Assembly (NCBI GenBank): GCA_023230525.1
Contig: JALNXE010000001.1
Span: 1-64,000 of the forward strand
Length of the DNA stretch: 64,000 bases
Direction: 5' to 3'
Source of the DNA: Desulfobulbaceae bacterium
GTDB taxonomy: Bacteria; Desulfobacterota; Desulfobulbia; Desulfobulbales; SURF-16
The notes under the pieces are model-generated. The model worked only from the letters and a program-made list of their open reading frames with translations. It was not told the DNA's origin and made no database searches. The first letter of the stretch is position 1, and each line of letters starts with the position of its first letter. Of this stretch, positions 43,205-52,004 are shown piece after piece. The translations under genes were made by a program, and so were the position numbers.

Positions 43205-44340
43205 GCCACATCGACCTCGCAAAAGAGATCCGAGACGCGAAAGAACGGATCGTCCTGATGTATGCGTTCAACGCCACGGGCAAAACGAGACTTTCCGTAG
43301 CCTACAAAGACGCGACGAAGGGCGAAGATGGTTCCCACTCCGGGGTCTACTACAACGCATACAGCGAAGACATTTTCGTTTGGCAGAACGATCCCGAGAA
43401 CGACGAATCAACCATCCGATTGGACATTCGGATGAGCAGCTTGAATCGATTTCACAGCTCCCTTTCCGAGGACGACATCCGGGAAAAGCTGAACAGGTAT
43501 CGGCCGAGCTATCGGTTTGAGTTCATCCCCCACGAGAATCCCGAAGACGGCATCCAAGCCGTGCTTTTCTTCTACGAGGAAGCGGCGGCAGACGATCCAA
43601 GCAACATCTCGAAAGTCCCCATCAAGATTTCGCGAGGCGAAGAGAGGGTATTTGTTTGGTGCTTCTTTCTCGCGCTCTTCGAGGTCGAGGGCTGGGCAGA
43701 TAAGCAGTCGTCGCATTTCTTCATTGATGACCCGGTTTCGAGTCTGGATGACCACTACATCTTCATTACCGCATCCACGCTCTTTGACTTGATCGAAGAG
43801 CATTTTGAGAAACGAAAAGTCATCATCACGACCCATCACCTTGGCCTCTTTTCCATTCTGGCGGATTGGCTAAAAAAAGGGGAGAAAGCTGGGAAATTCA
43901 AAAAGCACGCGAAGGTTTGCATGTTGAGCGCCAAGGAAGGCGACCTGGCGCTGGAGAACTGCGACAACGACGTCTTCCTGTATCACCTGCGATTACTGCA
44001 GGCGTTGGAGCAGGCCTACGCCTGCAACGGAGTGAAGTCCTTTCACTTCGCACTGCTCCGGCAGGTGCTTGAGAACGTCGCCTCCTTCCTGGGCGTCGGT
44101 CAATTCCGCTACGTGCTTGAGCAAATTGGCATCACTGATGCCAACGAAGTGGCCAACATCATCAACACGCTTTCCCACAAAAAAGTCTATTACTTCGAAA
44201 GCGACGAACTCACGCCGGACAGCAAGAACCTGTTCGATAGCGTCTTCACCAAGATCAAGGGTAAGTATAACTTTGTTCTGCACGCGCCAGCCCCTGCGCC
44301 CGCACCAATTCCAGCACCCGCACCGGTAGCCACCACATGA
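43201..44340 (+). CDS. PrrC-like ABC-ATPase, candidate anticodon nuclease
   Basis: A 379-residue protein with an ABC-type ATPase: P-loop YAFNATGKTRLS (first Gly replaced by Ala), signature ISRGEER, Walker B FFIDDPVSSLDD and H-loop TTHHLG. The C-terminal part holds LRQVLE and SHKK, giving R287, E291 and H326. PrrC anticodon nuclease has an Arg-Glu-His triad with RxxxE and a His about 32 residues on, and is likewise encoded inside a type I restriction locus. It may therefore cut a host tRNA when restriction is blocked. The tail is a Pro-Ala repeat. Start and stop overlap both neighbours. Confidence 0.6.
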   Translation: MSHIDLAKEIRDAKERIVLMYAFNATGKTRLSVAYKDATKGEDGSHSGVYYNAYSEDIFVWQNDPENDESTIRLDIRMSSLNRFHSSLSEDDIREKLNRYRPSYRFEFIPHENPEDGIQAVLFFYEEAAADDPSNISKVPIKISRGEERVFVWCFFLALFEVEGWADKQSSHFFIDDPVSSLDDHYIFITASTLFDLIEEHFEKRKVIITTHHLGLFSILADWLKKGEKAGKFKKHAKVCMLSAKEGDLALENCDNDVFLYHLRLLQALEQAYACNGVKSFHFALLRQVLENVASFLGVGQFRYVLEQIGITDANEVANIINTLSHKKVYYFESDELTPDSKNLFDSVFTKIKGKYNFVLHAPAPAPAPIPAPAPVATT

Positions 44341-45338
44341 ACGACCTCATCCTCTACACCACGGAAGACGGGCGGAGCCAAATCCAGCTCCGCACGGAGA
44401 ATCAGACCGTCTGGCTCACCCAATTGGAGATGGCGGAACTCTTTGATGCCACGAAACAGAACATCTCCCTGCACCTAAAGAACCTCTTCGAGGACGGGGA
44501 ACTGGACGAGGGGGCAGTTGTCAAGGAATCCTTGACAACTGCCGCGGACGGCAAGCGCTACTCAACATTGCTCTACAACCTTGATGCCATCCTGGCCGTG
44601 GGCTACCGGGTGCGCTCGCCCCGTGGCGTGCAATTCCGCCGCTGGGCCTCCACCATTCTCAAGGAATACCTGATCAAGGGCTTTGTGATGGATGATGAGC
44701 GGCTGAAGAACCCGGATGGCCGCCCCGACCACTTCGACGAGATGCTGGCGCGCATCCGCGACATCCGGGCCTCCGAAAAACGCTTCTACCAAAAGGTGCG
44801 CGACCTCTTTGCCCTGAGCAGCGACTACGACAAAACGGATAAAACCACGCAGGCCTTCTTTGCCACCGTGCAGAATCTGCTGCTCTTCGCCGTGACCCGG
44901 AAAACCGCCGCCGAACTCATCACCGCCCGAGCAAATCCGGCCGATCCACATTTCGGCCTGCTCGCCTGGAAGAACGACAAGGTGCGCAAGGCGGACATCC
45001 TGGTTGCCAAGAACTACCTGACCGAGGATGAGATCGACACCCTGAACCGGCTGGTGGTCATCTTCCTCGAAACCGCCGAACTGCGGGCCAAGAGCCGCCA
45101 GGAGACTCGGATGAGCTTCTGGAAGGGGAATGTGGACCAGATCATCACCTCCAACGGCTTCCCGCTGCTCGCCCACGCGGGCTCCATCAGCCACGAACAG
45201 ATGGAGACCAAGACGAGCGCCCTCTATCTCGACTACGACCAGCGCCGCAAACAGCAAGAAGCGCAGGAAGCTGACCAAGAGGACGAAGCCGACCTCAAAG
45301 CGCTCGAAGACAAAATCAAAGGACGCCCGAAGAAATGA
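44337..45338 (+). CDS. rhuM: RhuM-family protein
   Basis: A 333-residue protein of the RhuM/virulence-protein family. The N-terminal helix-turn-helix region (QTVWLTQLEMAELFDATKQN), then TTAADGKRYSTLLYNLDAIL and VGYRVRSPRGVQFRRWAS are characteristic. RhuM genes often lie inside type I restriction loci; their role is unknown. It overlaps the PrrC-like and hsdM genes by 4 bp each. A perfect 29-bp palindrome lies within its coding sequence at 44514-44542. Confidence 0.85.
   Translation: MNDLILYTTEDGRSQIQLRTENQTVWLTQLEMAELFDATKQNISLHLKNLFEDGELDEGAVVKESLTTAADGKRYSTLLYNLDAILAVGYRVRSPRGVQFRRWASTILKEYLIKGFVMDDERLKNPDGRPDHFDEMLARIRDIRASEKRFYQKVRDLFALSSDYDKTDKTTQAFFATVQNLLLFAVTRKTAAELITARANPADPHFGLLAWKNDKVRKADILVAKNYLTEDEIDTLNRLVVIFLETAELRAKSRQETRMSFWKGNVDQIITSNGFPLLAHAGSISHEQMETKTSALYLDYDQRRKQQEAQEADQEDEADLKALEDKIKGRPKK
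44514..44542. repeat. Perfect 29-bp palindrome inside rhuM
   Basis: The arms GCAGTTGTCAAGGA and TCCTTGACAACTGC are exact reverse complements around a single A. It lies in the codons for the conserved VVKESLTTAA segment. Confidence 0.85.
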
Positions 45339-46957
45339 CCGACCAAGACCAAAAACAACTGGGCAAGACCCTCTGGAACATCGCCGACCAACTGCGCGGA
45401 GCGATGAACGCGGACGATTTCCGCGACTACATGCTCTCCTTCCTCTTCCTGCGCTACCTCTCGGATAATTACGAGACGGCAGCGAAGAAGGAACTGGGCA
45501 AAGATTATCCAGATATTTCCAGTGACATTTTACTGAAAACGGGAGCGGCGACGCCTCTGCAAGTCTGGTATGAAGAGAACAAGACGGACATCCCCGACTT
45601 CGAGAAGCAGATGCGCCGCAAGGTGCACTACGTCATCCAGCCGCCGCACCTCTGGAGCAGCATCGCCAACCTAGCCCGCACTCAGAGCGATGAATTGCTC
45701 AAGACCCTGCAAGAGGGATTCAAGTATATCGAAACCGAGTCCTTCCAAAGCGCCTTTCTCGGCCTGTTCTCGGAGATCAACCTCTATTCGGAAAAACTCG
45801 GAAAGACTCAGACCGACAAAAACAAGAAGCTCTGCTCCATCATTGCGGAAATCGCCAAAGGGCTGGCGGAATTCTCCTCCGGCATCGATGCCCTGGGCGA
45901 TGCCTACGAATACCTGATCGGCCAGTTTGCCGCCGGTTCCGGCAAGAAGGCCGGCGAGTTCTATACCCCGCAGCAGATTTCCGACATCCTCTCCGCCATC
46001 GTCACCCTCGACAGCCAGGAGCCCGCCACCGGCAAGAAGGGCCGGCTCGCCAGCGTCCTCGACTTTGCCTGCGGCTCCGGCTCCCTGCTCCTCAACGTGC
46101 GCAAGCGCATGGGGCCGCACGGCATCGGCAAGATTTACGGGCAGGAAAAGAACATCACCACCTACAACCTCGCCCGCATGAACATGCTGCTGCACGGGGT
46201 GAAGGATTCGGAGTTCGAAATCTACCACGGCGACACCCTGACCAACGATTGGGATATTCTGCGCGAGCTGAACCCCGCCAAAAAACCCAGCTTCGACGCC
46301 ATCGTCGCCAATCCGCCCTTCAGCTACCGCTGGGACCCCACCGACGCCATGGGCGAAGACGTGCGCTTCAAGAACCACGGCCTCGCCCCCAAGTCCGCCG
46401 CCGACTTCGCCTTCCTCCTCCACGGCTTCCACTTCCTCAAAGACGAAGGCGTGATGGCCATCATCCTGCCCCACGGCGTGCTCTTCCGGGGCGGTGCGGA
46501 AGAACGCATCCGTACCAAGCTGCTGAAGGACGGGCACATCGACACCGTCATCGGCCTGCCCGCGAACCTCTTTTATTCCACCGGCATCCCGGTCTGCATC
46601 CTCGTGCTCAAGAAGTGCAAGAAGCCCGACGACGTTCTTTTCATCAACGCCGCCGAACACTTCGTGAAAGGCAAACGCCAGAACCAACTCACGGACGAGC
46701 ACATCGCTAAGATCATCGAAACCTACAAAACACGCGAGCCGGAGCCCCGCTATTCTCGTCGGGTGGAGATGAAGGAGATTGAGAAGAACGACTACAACCT
46801 GAACATCTCCCGCTATATCAGCACGGCGACAGCGGAGGAGGAGATCGACTTACAAGCAGTTAATGCAGAGTTAGTCACACTGGAGAAAGATGTTGAGATG
46901 GCACGGGACAAACACAATGCGTTTCTCAAAGAACTTGGATTGCCAGCCGTACCGTGA
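45335..46957 (+). CDS. hsdM: Type I restriction enzyme modification subunit
   Basis: A 540-residue N6-adenine methyltransferase subunit. It has the HsdM N-terminal helical domain (LGKTLWNIADQLRGAMNA), the family lead GEFYTPQQISDIL, the SAM loop LDFACGSGSLLLNV and the catalytic motif VANPPFSY. With two HsdM and one HsdS it methylates the recognition site and directs HsdR. It is the last gene of the hsd run and is separated from hsdS by four intervening frames, an unusual order. A stem-loop follows. Confidence 0.95.
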   Translation: MTDQDQKQLGKTLWNIADQLRGAMNADDFRDYMLSFLFLRYLSDNYETAAKKELGKDYPDISSDILLKTGAATPLQVWYEENKTDIPDFEKQMRRKVHYVIQPPHLWSSIANLARTQSDELLKTLQEGFKYIETESFQSAFLGLFSEINLYSEKLGKTQTDKNKKLCSIIAEIAKGLAEFSSGIDALGDAYEYLIGQFAAGSGKKAGEFYTPQQISDILSAIVTLDSQEPATGKKGRLASVLDFACGSGSLLLNVRKRMGPHGIGKIYGQEKNITTYNLARMNMLLHGVKDSEFEIYHGDTLTNDWDILRELNPAKKPSFDAIVANPPFSYRWDPTDAMGEDVRFKNHGLAPKSAADFAFLLHGFHFLKDEGVMAIILPHGVLFRGGAEERIRTKLLKDGHIDTVIGLPANLFYSTGIPVCILVLKKCKKPDDVLFINAAEHFVKGKRQNQLTDEHIAKIIETYKTREPEPRYSRRVEMKEIEKNDYNLNISRYISTATAEEEIDLQAVNAELVTLEKDVEMARDKHNAFLKELGLPAVP

Positions 46958-46992
46958 ACCACAAAGCGATTCAATGAGACCGCATAACCATT

Positions 46993-47031
46993 AAGGATTG
47001 ATGCGACACGCTTTTTGTCGCTTCAATCCTT
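46993..47031 (+). terminator. Stem-loop after hsdM
   Basis: A 16-bp stem (AAGGATTGATGCGACA / TGTCGCTTCAATCCTT, one mismatch) with a T-rich 7-nt loop, 36 bp after hsdM. No U-tract follows, so termination strength is uncertain. Confidence 0.6.
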
Positions 47032-47514
47032 TGTTCAAGAGCCGCGGGTTTGACCTTATATAGGGGATTGCCTCGGAAGGGATTTCTCAGAAGGATTGCA
47101 CGGAGGGAAGATTGGCCACCGGATTGACGATTTTTCTCGTAACCGGTCTTGGAATCATAGGTGGCATGTCATGGCGCAATTCTTTTACGTACTGAATTTT
47201 ACCTGAAAACTCGATTTTGAGCGTACCTCTCCGTTACCCCCTTGGCTGGGGTTTCCAGAGAAAAATATTTTGTGGCTGAGTTACGGCCCCGCCTACTCAG
47301 GTCGACCCTCGGCAGGGGTATGGTCGGCCCGGAATCAGACTGAAAAGATACAGAAGTATGCCTCCGCAGAGTCGGCACCTGGGTTTCGGCATAGGGGCCT
47401 TCCGGTTCTTTGGTGAGGATAAATCCGTCAGGCACACCCTCTCGCCTTGGAGCGCGGCAAGAACAGTAAGGACCAGGAGCCGGAGCTTGGACATCGAGAC
47501 AGCGCAGTTGCTGC
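47032..47514. other. Gap between hsdM and umuC
   Basis: No gene is recognised in this roughly 480-bp stretch. Short minus-strand frames exist, one containing PKPRCRLCGG, but none has a ribosome-binding site or a family I know. It may be decayed DNA at the island edge. Confidence 0.4.
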
Positions 47515-48831
47515 TCATAAAGCCGTAGTGACTCCCCCTGGAAACGAAGCCTTCACCACCGGCAGTTGATCCCACCTGGTTGTATACGCCTGGGAAAGGT
47601 ATTCCCGCCTGAAAGTCCAGGACTTTTTATAGCCTGAAACAGCGTAGCGCAGCGTGTTGGAGCCCCATTTCCGGTTGATTTTGTCCTGGGCGTTCATCAA
47701 ATCCTTATCGCTCTTGGTCCGGTCAAAGAGACTACGCTGCCGGCATGACTCCGGCATGATCTCCGCCAGCATGACGCCGGCTTTCTGAAAATCATATCCC
47801 GGCCGGTACAGCTCCTTGAGCCCCTTGAGTGCGTATTTTATCAAAACGGCTGTGGAAGAAGTAGGTTCCGGCAGTGTGACCATGATGCTTTTTGAATATT
47901 GCGGTTTTTCCGGCTTAAAGATGTTGGTGGCAAGAAAGACATGGAGAGAATTGGCAATTGACTGCTGAGAACGGAGCTTCTCGGCGGCCCTTGAAACGTA
48001 GGTGGCCACTGCTTCCCGCAGTTCCTCCAGTGATGTCACTGGGCGACCGAAAGACTTTGAGGTGATGATCCCCTTTTTTGCGGACGGAGCCTCCTCAATA
48101 GGAATGCATGGTATGCCGCGCAGCTCCCAGACGGTGCGCAGGCCCATGACGGTCAGATGCTTTCTCACCCAGTTGTCGTTGGCGTGTTTCAGGTCCCTGG
48201 CGGAAAAGATACCCTGGCTGTTAAGCTTTTTGGTGTACTGCCTACCGATCCCCCACACATCCGCAACCTCAATCCTCGCCAGGATTTCATCCGTATCGCC
48301 ACAGCCGGTCAGATCAAAGACCCCTTGGTATTGTGGGTTCTTCTTTGCCATCCGGTTGGCGAGCTTGGCAAGGGTCTTGGTAGGGGCGAACCCGATGGAA
48401 ACGGGAATGCCGGTCCATTGCCTGACCGTTTGCCGGATATGGCGACCATGTTCGGTAAGATCAAATTCCTTACCAGCCGGCAGAGAGATAAACGCCTCGT
48501 CAATAGAATAGATCTCGACATCGGGTTCAAGGTGCTGCAAGACACTCATGACCCGATGTGACATGTCGCCGTACAGGGTGTAATTCGATGAAAAGACCTG
48601 GACCCGGTTTTTCTTCAGGAAAGACTTTATCTTGAAATACGGCTCCGCCATCTTGATGCCGAGGGCCTTGGCCTCGTTTGACCGGGCAATGATGTTGCCG
48701 TCATTGTTTGACAGCACAACAATGGGCTTTTCCACCAGATCGGGACGGAACACCCGCTCACAGGAGACAAAGAAATTGTTGCAGTCAACCAGGGCAACTA
48801 TCCGGTTACTTTTCAAATTGATGGATGACAC
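47515..48831 (-). CDS. umuC: UmuC-type Y-family DNA polymerase
   Basis: A 438-residue catalytic subunit of an error-prone lesion-bypass polymerase. The N-terminus IVALVDCNNFFVSCERVF holds the first metal ligand and YSIDEAFI (about 100) the catalytic Asp-Glu. Helix-hairpin-helix and little-finger domains follow. Mobile elements often carry such operons (rumAB, mucAB). It overlaps umuD by 26 bp and follows it in the same operon. Confidence 0.93.
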   Translation of the reverse strand: MSSINLKSNRIVALVDCNNFFVSCERVFRPDLVEKPIVVLSNNDGNIIARSNEAKALGIKMAEPYFKIKSFLKKNRVQVFSSNYTLYGDMSHRVMSVLQHLEPDVEIYSIDEAFISLPAGKEFDLTEHGRHIRQTVRQWTGIPVSIGFAPTKTLAKLANRMAKKNPQYQGVFDLTGCGDTDEILARIEVADVWGIGRQYTKKLNSQGIFSARDLKHANDNWVRKHLTVMGLRTVWELRGIPCIPIEEAPSAKKGIITSKSFGRPVTSLEELREAVATYVSRAAEKLRSQQSIANSLHVFLATNIFKPEKPQYSKSIMVTLPEPTSSTAVLIKYALKGLKELYRPGYDFQKAGVMLAEIMPESCRQRSLFDRTKSDKDLMNAQDKINRKWGSNTLRYAVSGYKKSWTFRREYLSQAYTTRWDQLPVVKASFPGGVTTAL

Positions 48832-49255
48832 CGGTCACCACTCCCCATATCTCGCATTGACTCTCCTCGGTAATTTCCAGGGGCTCATAGTTGGCGTTTT
48901 CGGCGACAAGCCGGCATGAATCATTGCTCTTTATCAACCGCTTGACAGTCAACTCACCGTTGACCGCGGCAATGACAATCCTGCCATTGGTGGCTTCAAT
49001 CGAGCGGTCAACGATCAGGATGCCGCCGTCATAGATTCCGGCGCCGGTCATGGAGTCTCCGGCCACCTTGACAAAGAAAGTAGCGGGCGGATTTTTGATC
49101 AGGAGTTCATTGAGATCAAGCAGCCGGTCGATGTAGTCATCAGCCGGGGAGGGGAAACCGGCGGACACCCCGCAGAGAAAAAGCGGACGGACTATTTTTG
49201 TTTTCCGGCTAAAGCCGTATATCTCCGCTATCGAAGCATCCGTCTTGAGTTCCAT
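48806..49255 (-). CDS. umuD: UmuD-type S24 autoprotease
   Basis: A 149-residue LexA/UmuD-family protein. The self-cleavage region is SAGFPSPADDY (about 31-41), the catalytic Ser is in GDSMTGAG and the Lys in GELTVKRL. After RecA-stimulated cleavage it activates UmuC. It is followed by umuC with overlap and preceded by the SRAP gene one base away. A canonical LexA box could not be recognised with confidence. Confidence 0.92.
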   Translation of the reverse strand: MELKTDASIAEIYGFSRKTKIVRPLFLCGVSAGFPSPADDYIDRLLDLNELLIKNPPATFFVKVAGDSMTGAGIYDGGILIVDRSIEATNGRIVIAAVNGELTVKRLIKSNDSCRLVAENANYEPLEITEESQCEIWGVVTGVIHQFEK

Positions 49256-49256
49256 G

Positions 49257-49928
49257 TTAATTGTCCTTTATCTCGGCCAGGCAATCAGGGCTGTCGTTTT
49301 TCGGGTTGTTCACTCCGTTTCCTACCGGATAAGCGAGTATTTTACTGTCGGGAAAGGGTTTGAGCAAGGCCGGCAACCTTGCCCTGTCACTTTTCGGATC
49401 AAGCCACTGTTCATATTGGGCTTGTTCGATGATGGCTGGCATCCGGTCGTGAATCCTGCCCACGGTCATGTTGGCCCCGGTGGTGATGATGCTGCAGGAC
49501 TCGATGATCTCGTTATCCTCCCCTTGCCAATGCTCCCACAGACCAGCAAAGGCAAGGATGTCGGCATCCTTAAGCCGGATAAAATACGGCTGCTTGATTT
49601 TGGCATTGTGCAGCCACTCATAAAAGCCCAGTGCCGGAATCAGGCAGCGGCGCTGCCTGATTCCGGCCCGAAAGGCGGGCTTGGAGGTAACAGTTTCCGC
49701 CCTGGCGTTAATCATCTTATAACCGATTTTCTTGTCCTTGGCCCAGAAAGGAATGAGGCCCCATTTAAGCATGACCAGCTCACGGTCATGGGTGCCGGAT
49801 ACCACCCGCACCACCGCTATATCTGTACCCGGCGTAATATTATAGCGGGGGGTAAGATCGAGTGTATTTTTCAGGTTGAAATAGCCGGCCAGCTCTTCAA
49901 GAGTTGGCCGGGCAAAGCGTCCGCACAT
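49257..49928 (-). CDS. yedK: SOS response-associated peptidase (SRAP/YedK)
   Basis: A 223-residue SRAP protein that shields abasic sites in single-stranded DNA by a covalent link to its N-terminal Cys. It begins MCGRFA (Cys2 is the reactive residue after Met removal), with the conserved NARAET, YEWLHN and HDRMPAII segments. It is the first gene of a leftward SRAP-umuD-umuC operon, a sensible set for an element that enters cells as single-stranded DNA. Confidence 0.92.
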   Translation of the reverse strand: MCGRFARPTLEELAGYFNLKNTLDLTPRYNITPGTDIAVVRVVSGTHDRELVMLKWGLIPFWAKDKKIGYKMINARAETVTSKPAFRAGIRQRRCLIPALGFYEWLHNAKIKQPYFIRLKDADILAFAGLWEHWQGEDNEIIESCSIITTGANMTVGRIHDRMPAIIEQAQYEQWLDPKSDRARLPALLKPFPDSKILAYPVGNGVNNPKNDSPDCLAEIKDN

Positions 49929-50037
49929 AATATCTCACCACAGCTTGATCGGATGAATAAAGCTTGATTGGAGGATAATAACAGAATACCAGAGCTAGGC
50001 GCTGCATGGGCAGAATATTTTTTATGTTGAAAAGCTG

Positions 50038-50229
50038 CTATTCATTCCCGCCATCATTCAGATACGGTTCGACTTTCAAGTTATTGCGCAGCGTATCGGA
50101 CTTATCGGCCACCATCCCGGCAATGGAGCCGAAGGCCTCGGCATGAAATGGCGTATAATAGCCCTTGAGGCTTTTGCGGATTTTTTTGGTCACCATAAAA
50201 TCCTCCCATGCAGCAGGACAGTCGGTCAT
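50038..50229 (-). pseudogene. Fragment similar to the C-terminus of the HD-domain protein
   Basis: A 63-codon frame containing GYYTPFHAEAFGSIAGM, which matches GYYTPCHAEAFDSIAVM near the end of the protein encoded at 20729-22060. No Shine-Dalgarno is seen. It may be a remnant of a duplicated transfer gene or a small free-standing domain. Confidence 0.5.
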
Positions 50230-50393
50230 GGGATTGCCCTAAAAGAGCTCGGTCGATCAAGTATCAGTCAAGTAGGAAAACATGCGCTATCATTTTGATA
50301 TCACAGACATCATTTATTTTTCCGGATGCCTGATCCCGGTCCCAGTCAAGTACCCGTCAAGTAAACTTTTTGTTTTCTCCATTTTTAGCCTGC

Positions 50394-50582
50394 TCAACCT
50401 TCACTACGGTCCGAAGCGGCCCACCAAGGAACATATTTCATCAATTTAGGCGCGGCGGAAGAATCGTTAGGAACAATGGCCCGTGCCTCGGTAGCCTCCC
50501 GAATCAAACGTGAGGTCATCGAGCGGTTACGTTCTTCAATACCGAATCGTTCTCGCAGCGAGGTGTTTGTAGTAATATAGTA
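50394..50582 (-). pseudogene. Remnant of an AlbA_2/RecG-like ATP-binding regulator
   Basis: About 62 codons read TTNTSLRERFGIEERNRSMT, then SRLIREATEARAIV and APKLMKYVPWWA before a stop. This matches, from memory, the C-terminal end of the putative DNA-binding AlbA_2/RecG-related family. The upstream part of the gene is missing, so it is a decayed fragment. Confidence 0.55.
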
Positions 50583-50634
50583 TCATCTGTCTCTACCAAC
50601 AAACTCCATCACATAGCACAGAACAGGAGAACCA

Positions 50635-50913
50635 ATGAACAAAAAAGAATTGATCAACCAGATAGCTGAATCAGCCAAAATAACAAAAGTAGCAGCTGAT
50701 AGGGTACTCCTCGGCATGCTTGAGGCCATTACCGACTCATTGCAGAAAGGTGAGAATGTCACTCTCATTGGCTTTGGCACCTTCTCAACAAGCAAGCGAT
50801 CTGCTCGCACCGGCAGAAATCCTCAGTCTGGTAAAGCCATCAAGATTCCAGCCAAGACAGTGGTTAAGTTCAAAGCTGGAAAAAAATTGGGAGATGAGGT
50901 GAATAACGGGTAG
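50635..50913 (+). CDS. hup: HU-family DNA-binding protein
   Basis: A 92-residue histone-like protein starting MNKKELINQIAESAKITK, with the HU core GFGTFSTSKRSARTGRNPQSG (arm region about 46-66). It bends DNA and could help the origin, excision or partition complexes of the element. ACAGGAGA precedes the ATG. Confidence 0.92.
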   Translation: MNKKELINQIAESAKITKVAADRVLLGMLEAITDSLQKGENVTLIGFGTFSTSKRSARTGRNPQSGKAIKIPAKTVVKFKAGKKLGDEVNNG

Positions 50914-51377
50914 ATGTTAATCTGCTTGTCAGTCCGGCGTTTGTAGTAGGGATAACCCCAACATTCGTGCACAATGAGGGGCCATCTGATTAGTCAGGTT
51001 GCGGAGCGAAGAGACCTCAAAAATCTCGTAGCGTAGTAACCCTTTCCGCTGATTTTATTTTTTTCTTTTTTTTGGGGAGCGGACTCCTTGCCGGCCATCA
51101 TCAATTTCGCGTTTATGCTGTCGTCCATAATAAGCATGTTGCCGAATGGAACCTATTTCATTGAAGAAAAGAAGGGGAGATTAATGTAAGGTACGGTTAT
51201 GAACTGATCAGGAACCTTGAAACCGTACCTTAGAAATCCTTGCATGAAATACGATTTTCTGTAATATTACAAATATACAAAAACGTAAAATGGAAGTTCA
51301 GGTCGTTACGGCCAATACCGCCAGCTTAACGTACTTTGCAATCCGTTTTCTGAAGTGTCCCCTAAAAGGATGGCAAT
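50914..51377. other. Control region upstream of parA
   Basis: This 464-bp stretch has no confident gene. It holds a 12-bp inverted repeat with a 20-nt loop at 51187-51232 (TAAGGTACGGTT / AACCGTACCTTA) and a perfect 12-bp palindrome TGTAATATTACA at 51260-51271. A short open frame on the minus strand near 50934-51054 is not recognised. Confidence 0.5.
51260..51271. promoter_or_regulatory. Palindrome TGTAATATTACA, possible partition operator
   Basis: A perfect dyad 107 bp before parA, between a long inverted repeat and the gene. Ribbon-helix-helix partner proteins of ParA often bind such short dyads. Assignment is by position only. Confidence 0.4.
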
Positions 51378-52004
51378 ATGATTATTGGACTTTTGAACCA
51401 AAAAGGTGGCGTCGGCAAAACGACGCTCAGTGTAAACCTGGCGGCTTGCCTGGCCCGCACCGGGGCGCGTGTCCTGCTGATCGATGCCGACCCTCAAGGT
51501 AGCGCTCTTGATTGGGCAGCCGCCCGTGAAAGCGAACCGCTTTTTTCCGTTGTTGGTCTGCCCAGGCCGACCCTGCATAAAGAAATCAACCAGATTGGGT
51601 ACGGCTACGACCATATAATAATCGACGGCCCTGCCCGAGTTACCGATCTGGCCCGGTCGGCTATCATGGCTGCCGATTTCGTACTGATTCCGGTGCAGCC
51701 AAGCCCTTATGATATTTGGGCGGCTGATGAAATCCTGAAGCTCATCGCCGAAGCCTCTGTTTACAAAGACAATCTTAAATCCGCTTTTGTGGTTAATCGC
51801 AAAATTACAAATACGGCTATTGGACGGGATGTGATTGAGGCTCTTGCCGCCTATCCAATACCAGTTCTGATTGCAACCATAGCCCAACGAGTAATTTTTG
51901 CTGAAGCAGCAGCCCAAGGCAAAGCTGTTTATGAAATCAAAGAAGGGCCTGCATCGGTCGAGATCGAGGCCGTCGCAGCCGAGTTGATGGAGTTCGTAAA
52001 ATGA
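51378..52004 (+). CDS. parA: ParA-family partition ATPase
   Basis: A 208-residue ParA/MinD-type ATPase. The deviant Walker A is LNQKGGVGKTTLSVN at the N-terminus, Walker A' is LLIDADPQGSALDW and Walker B is IIIDGPA. It lacks an N-terminal DNA-binding domain, so it is of the short (type Ib) class that works with a small ribbon-helix-helix partner. Such a gene follows with a 4-bp overlap. It would keep the element during division when it is in a replicating form. Confidence 0.92.
   Translation: MIIGLLNQKGGVGKTTLSVNLAACLARTGARVLLIDADPQGSALDWAAARESEPLFSVVGLPRPTLHKEINQIGYGYDHIIIDGPARVTDLARSAIMAADFVLIPVQPSPYDIWAADEILKLIAEASVYKDNLKSAFVVNRKITNTAIGRDVIEALAAYPIPVLIATIAQRVIFAEAAAQGKAVYEIKEGPASVEIEAVAAELMEFVK

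Noticed and set aside
50407..50417. CGGCCCACCAA, matching the 3' end of tRNA-Lys, as a second attachment site
   Set aside because: The match is only 11 bp, lies inside codons for the conserved VPWWA segment of a decayed gene, and conjugation genes continue well beyond it.
50934..51054. Short minus-strand frame before parA (about 40 codons)
   Set aside because: No start codon with a ribosome-binding site and no recognised family.
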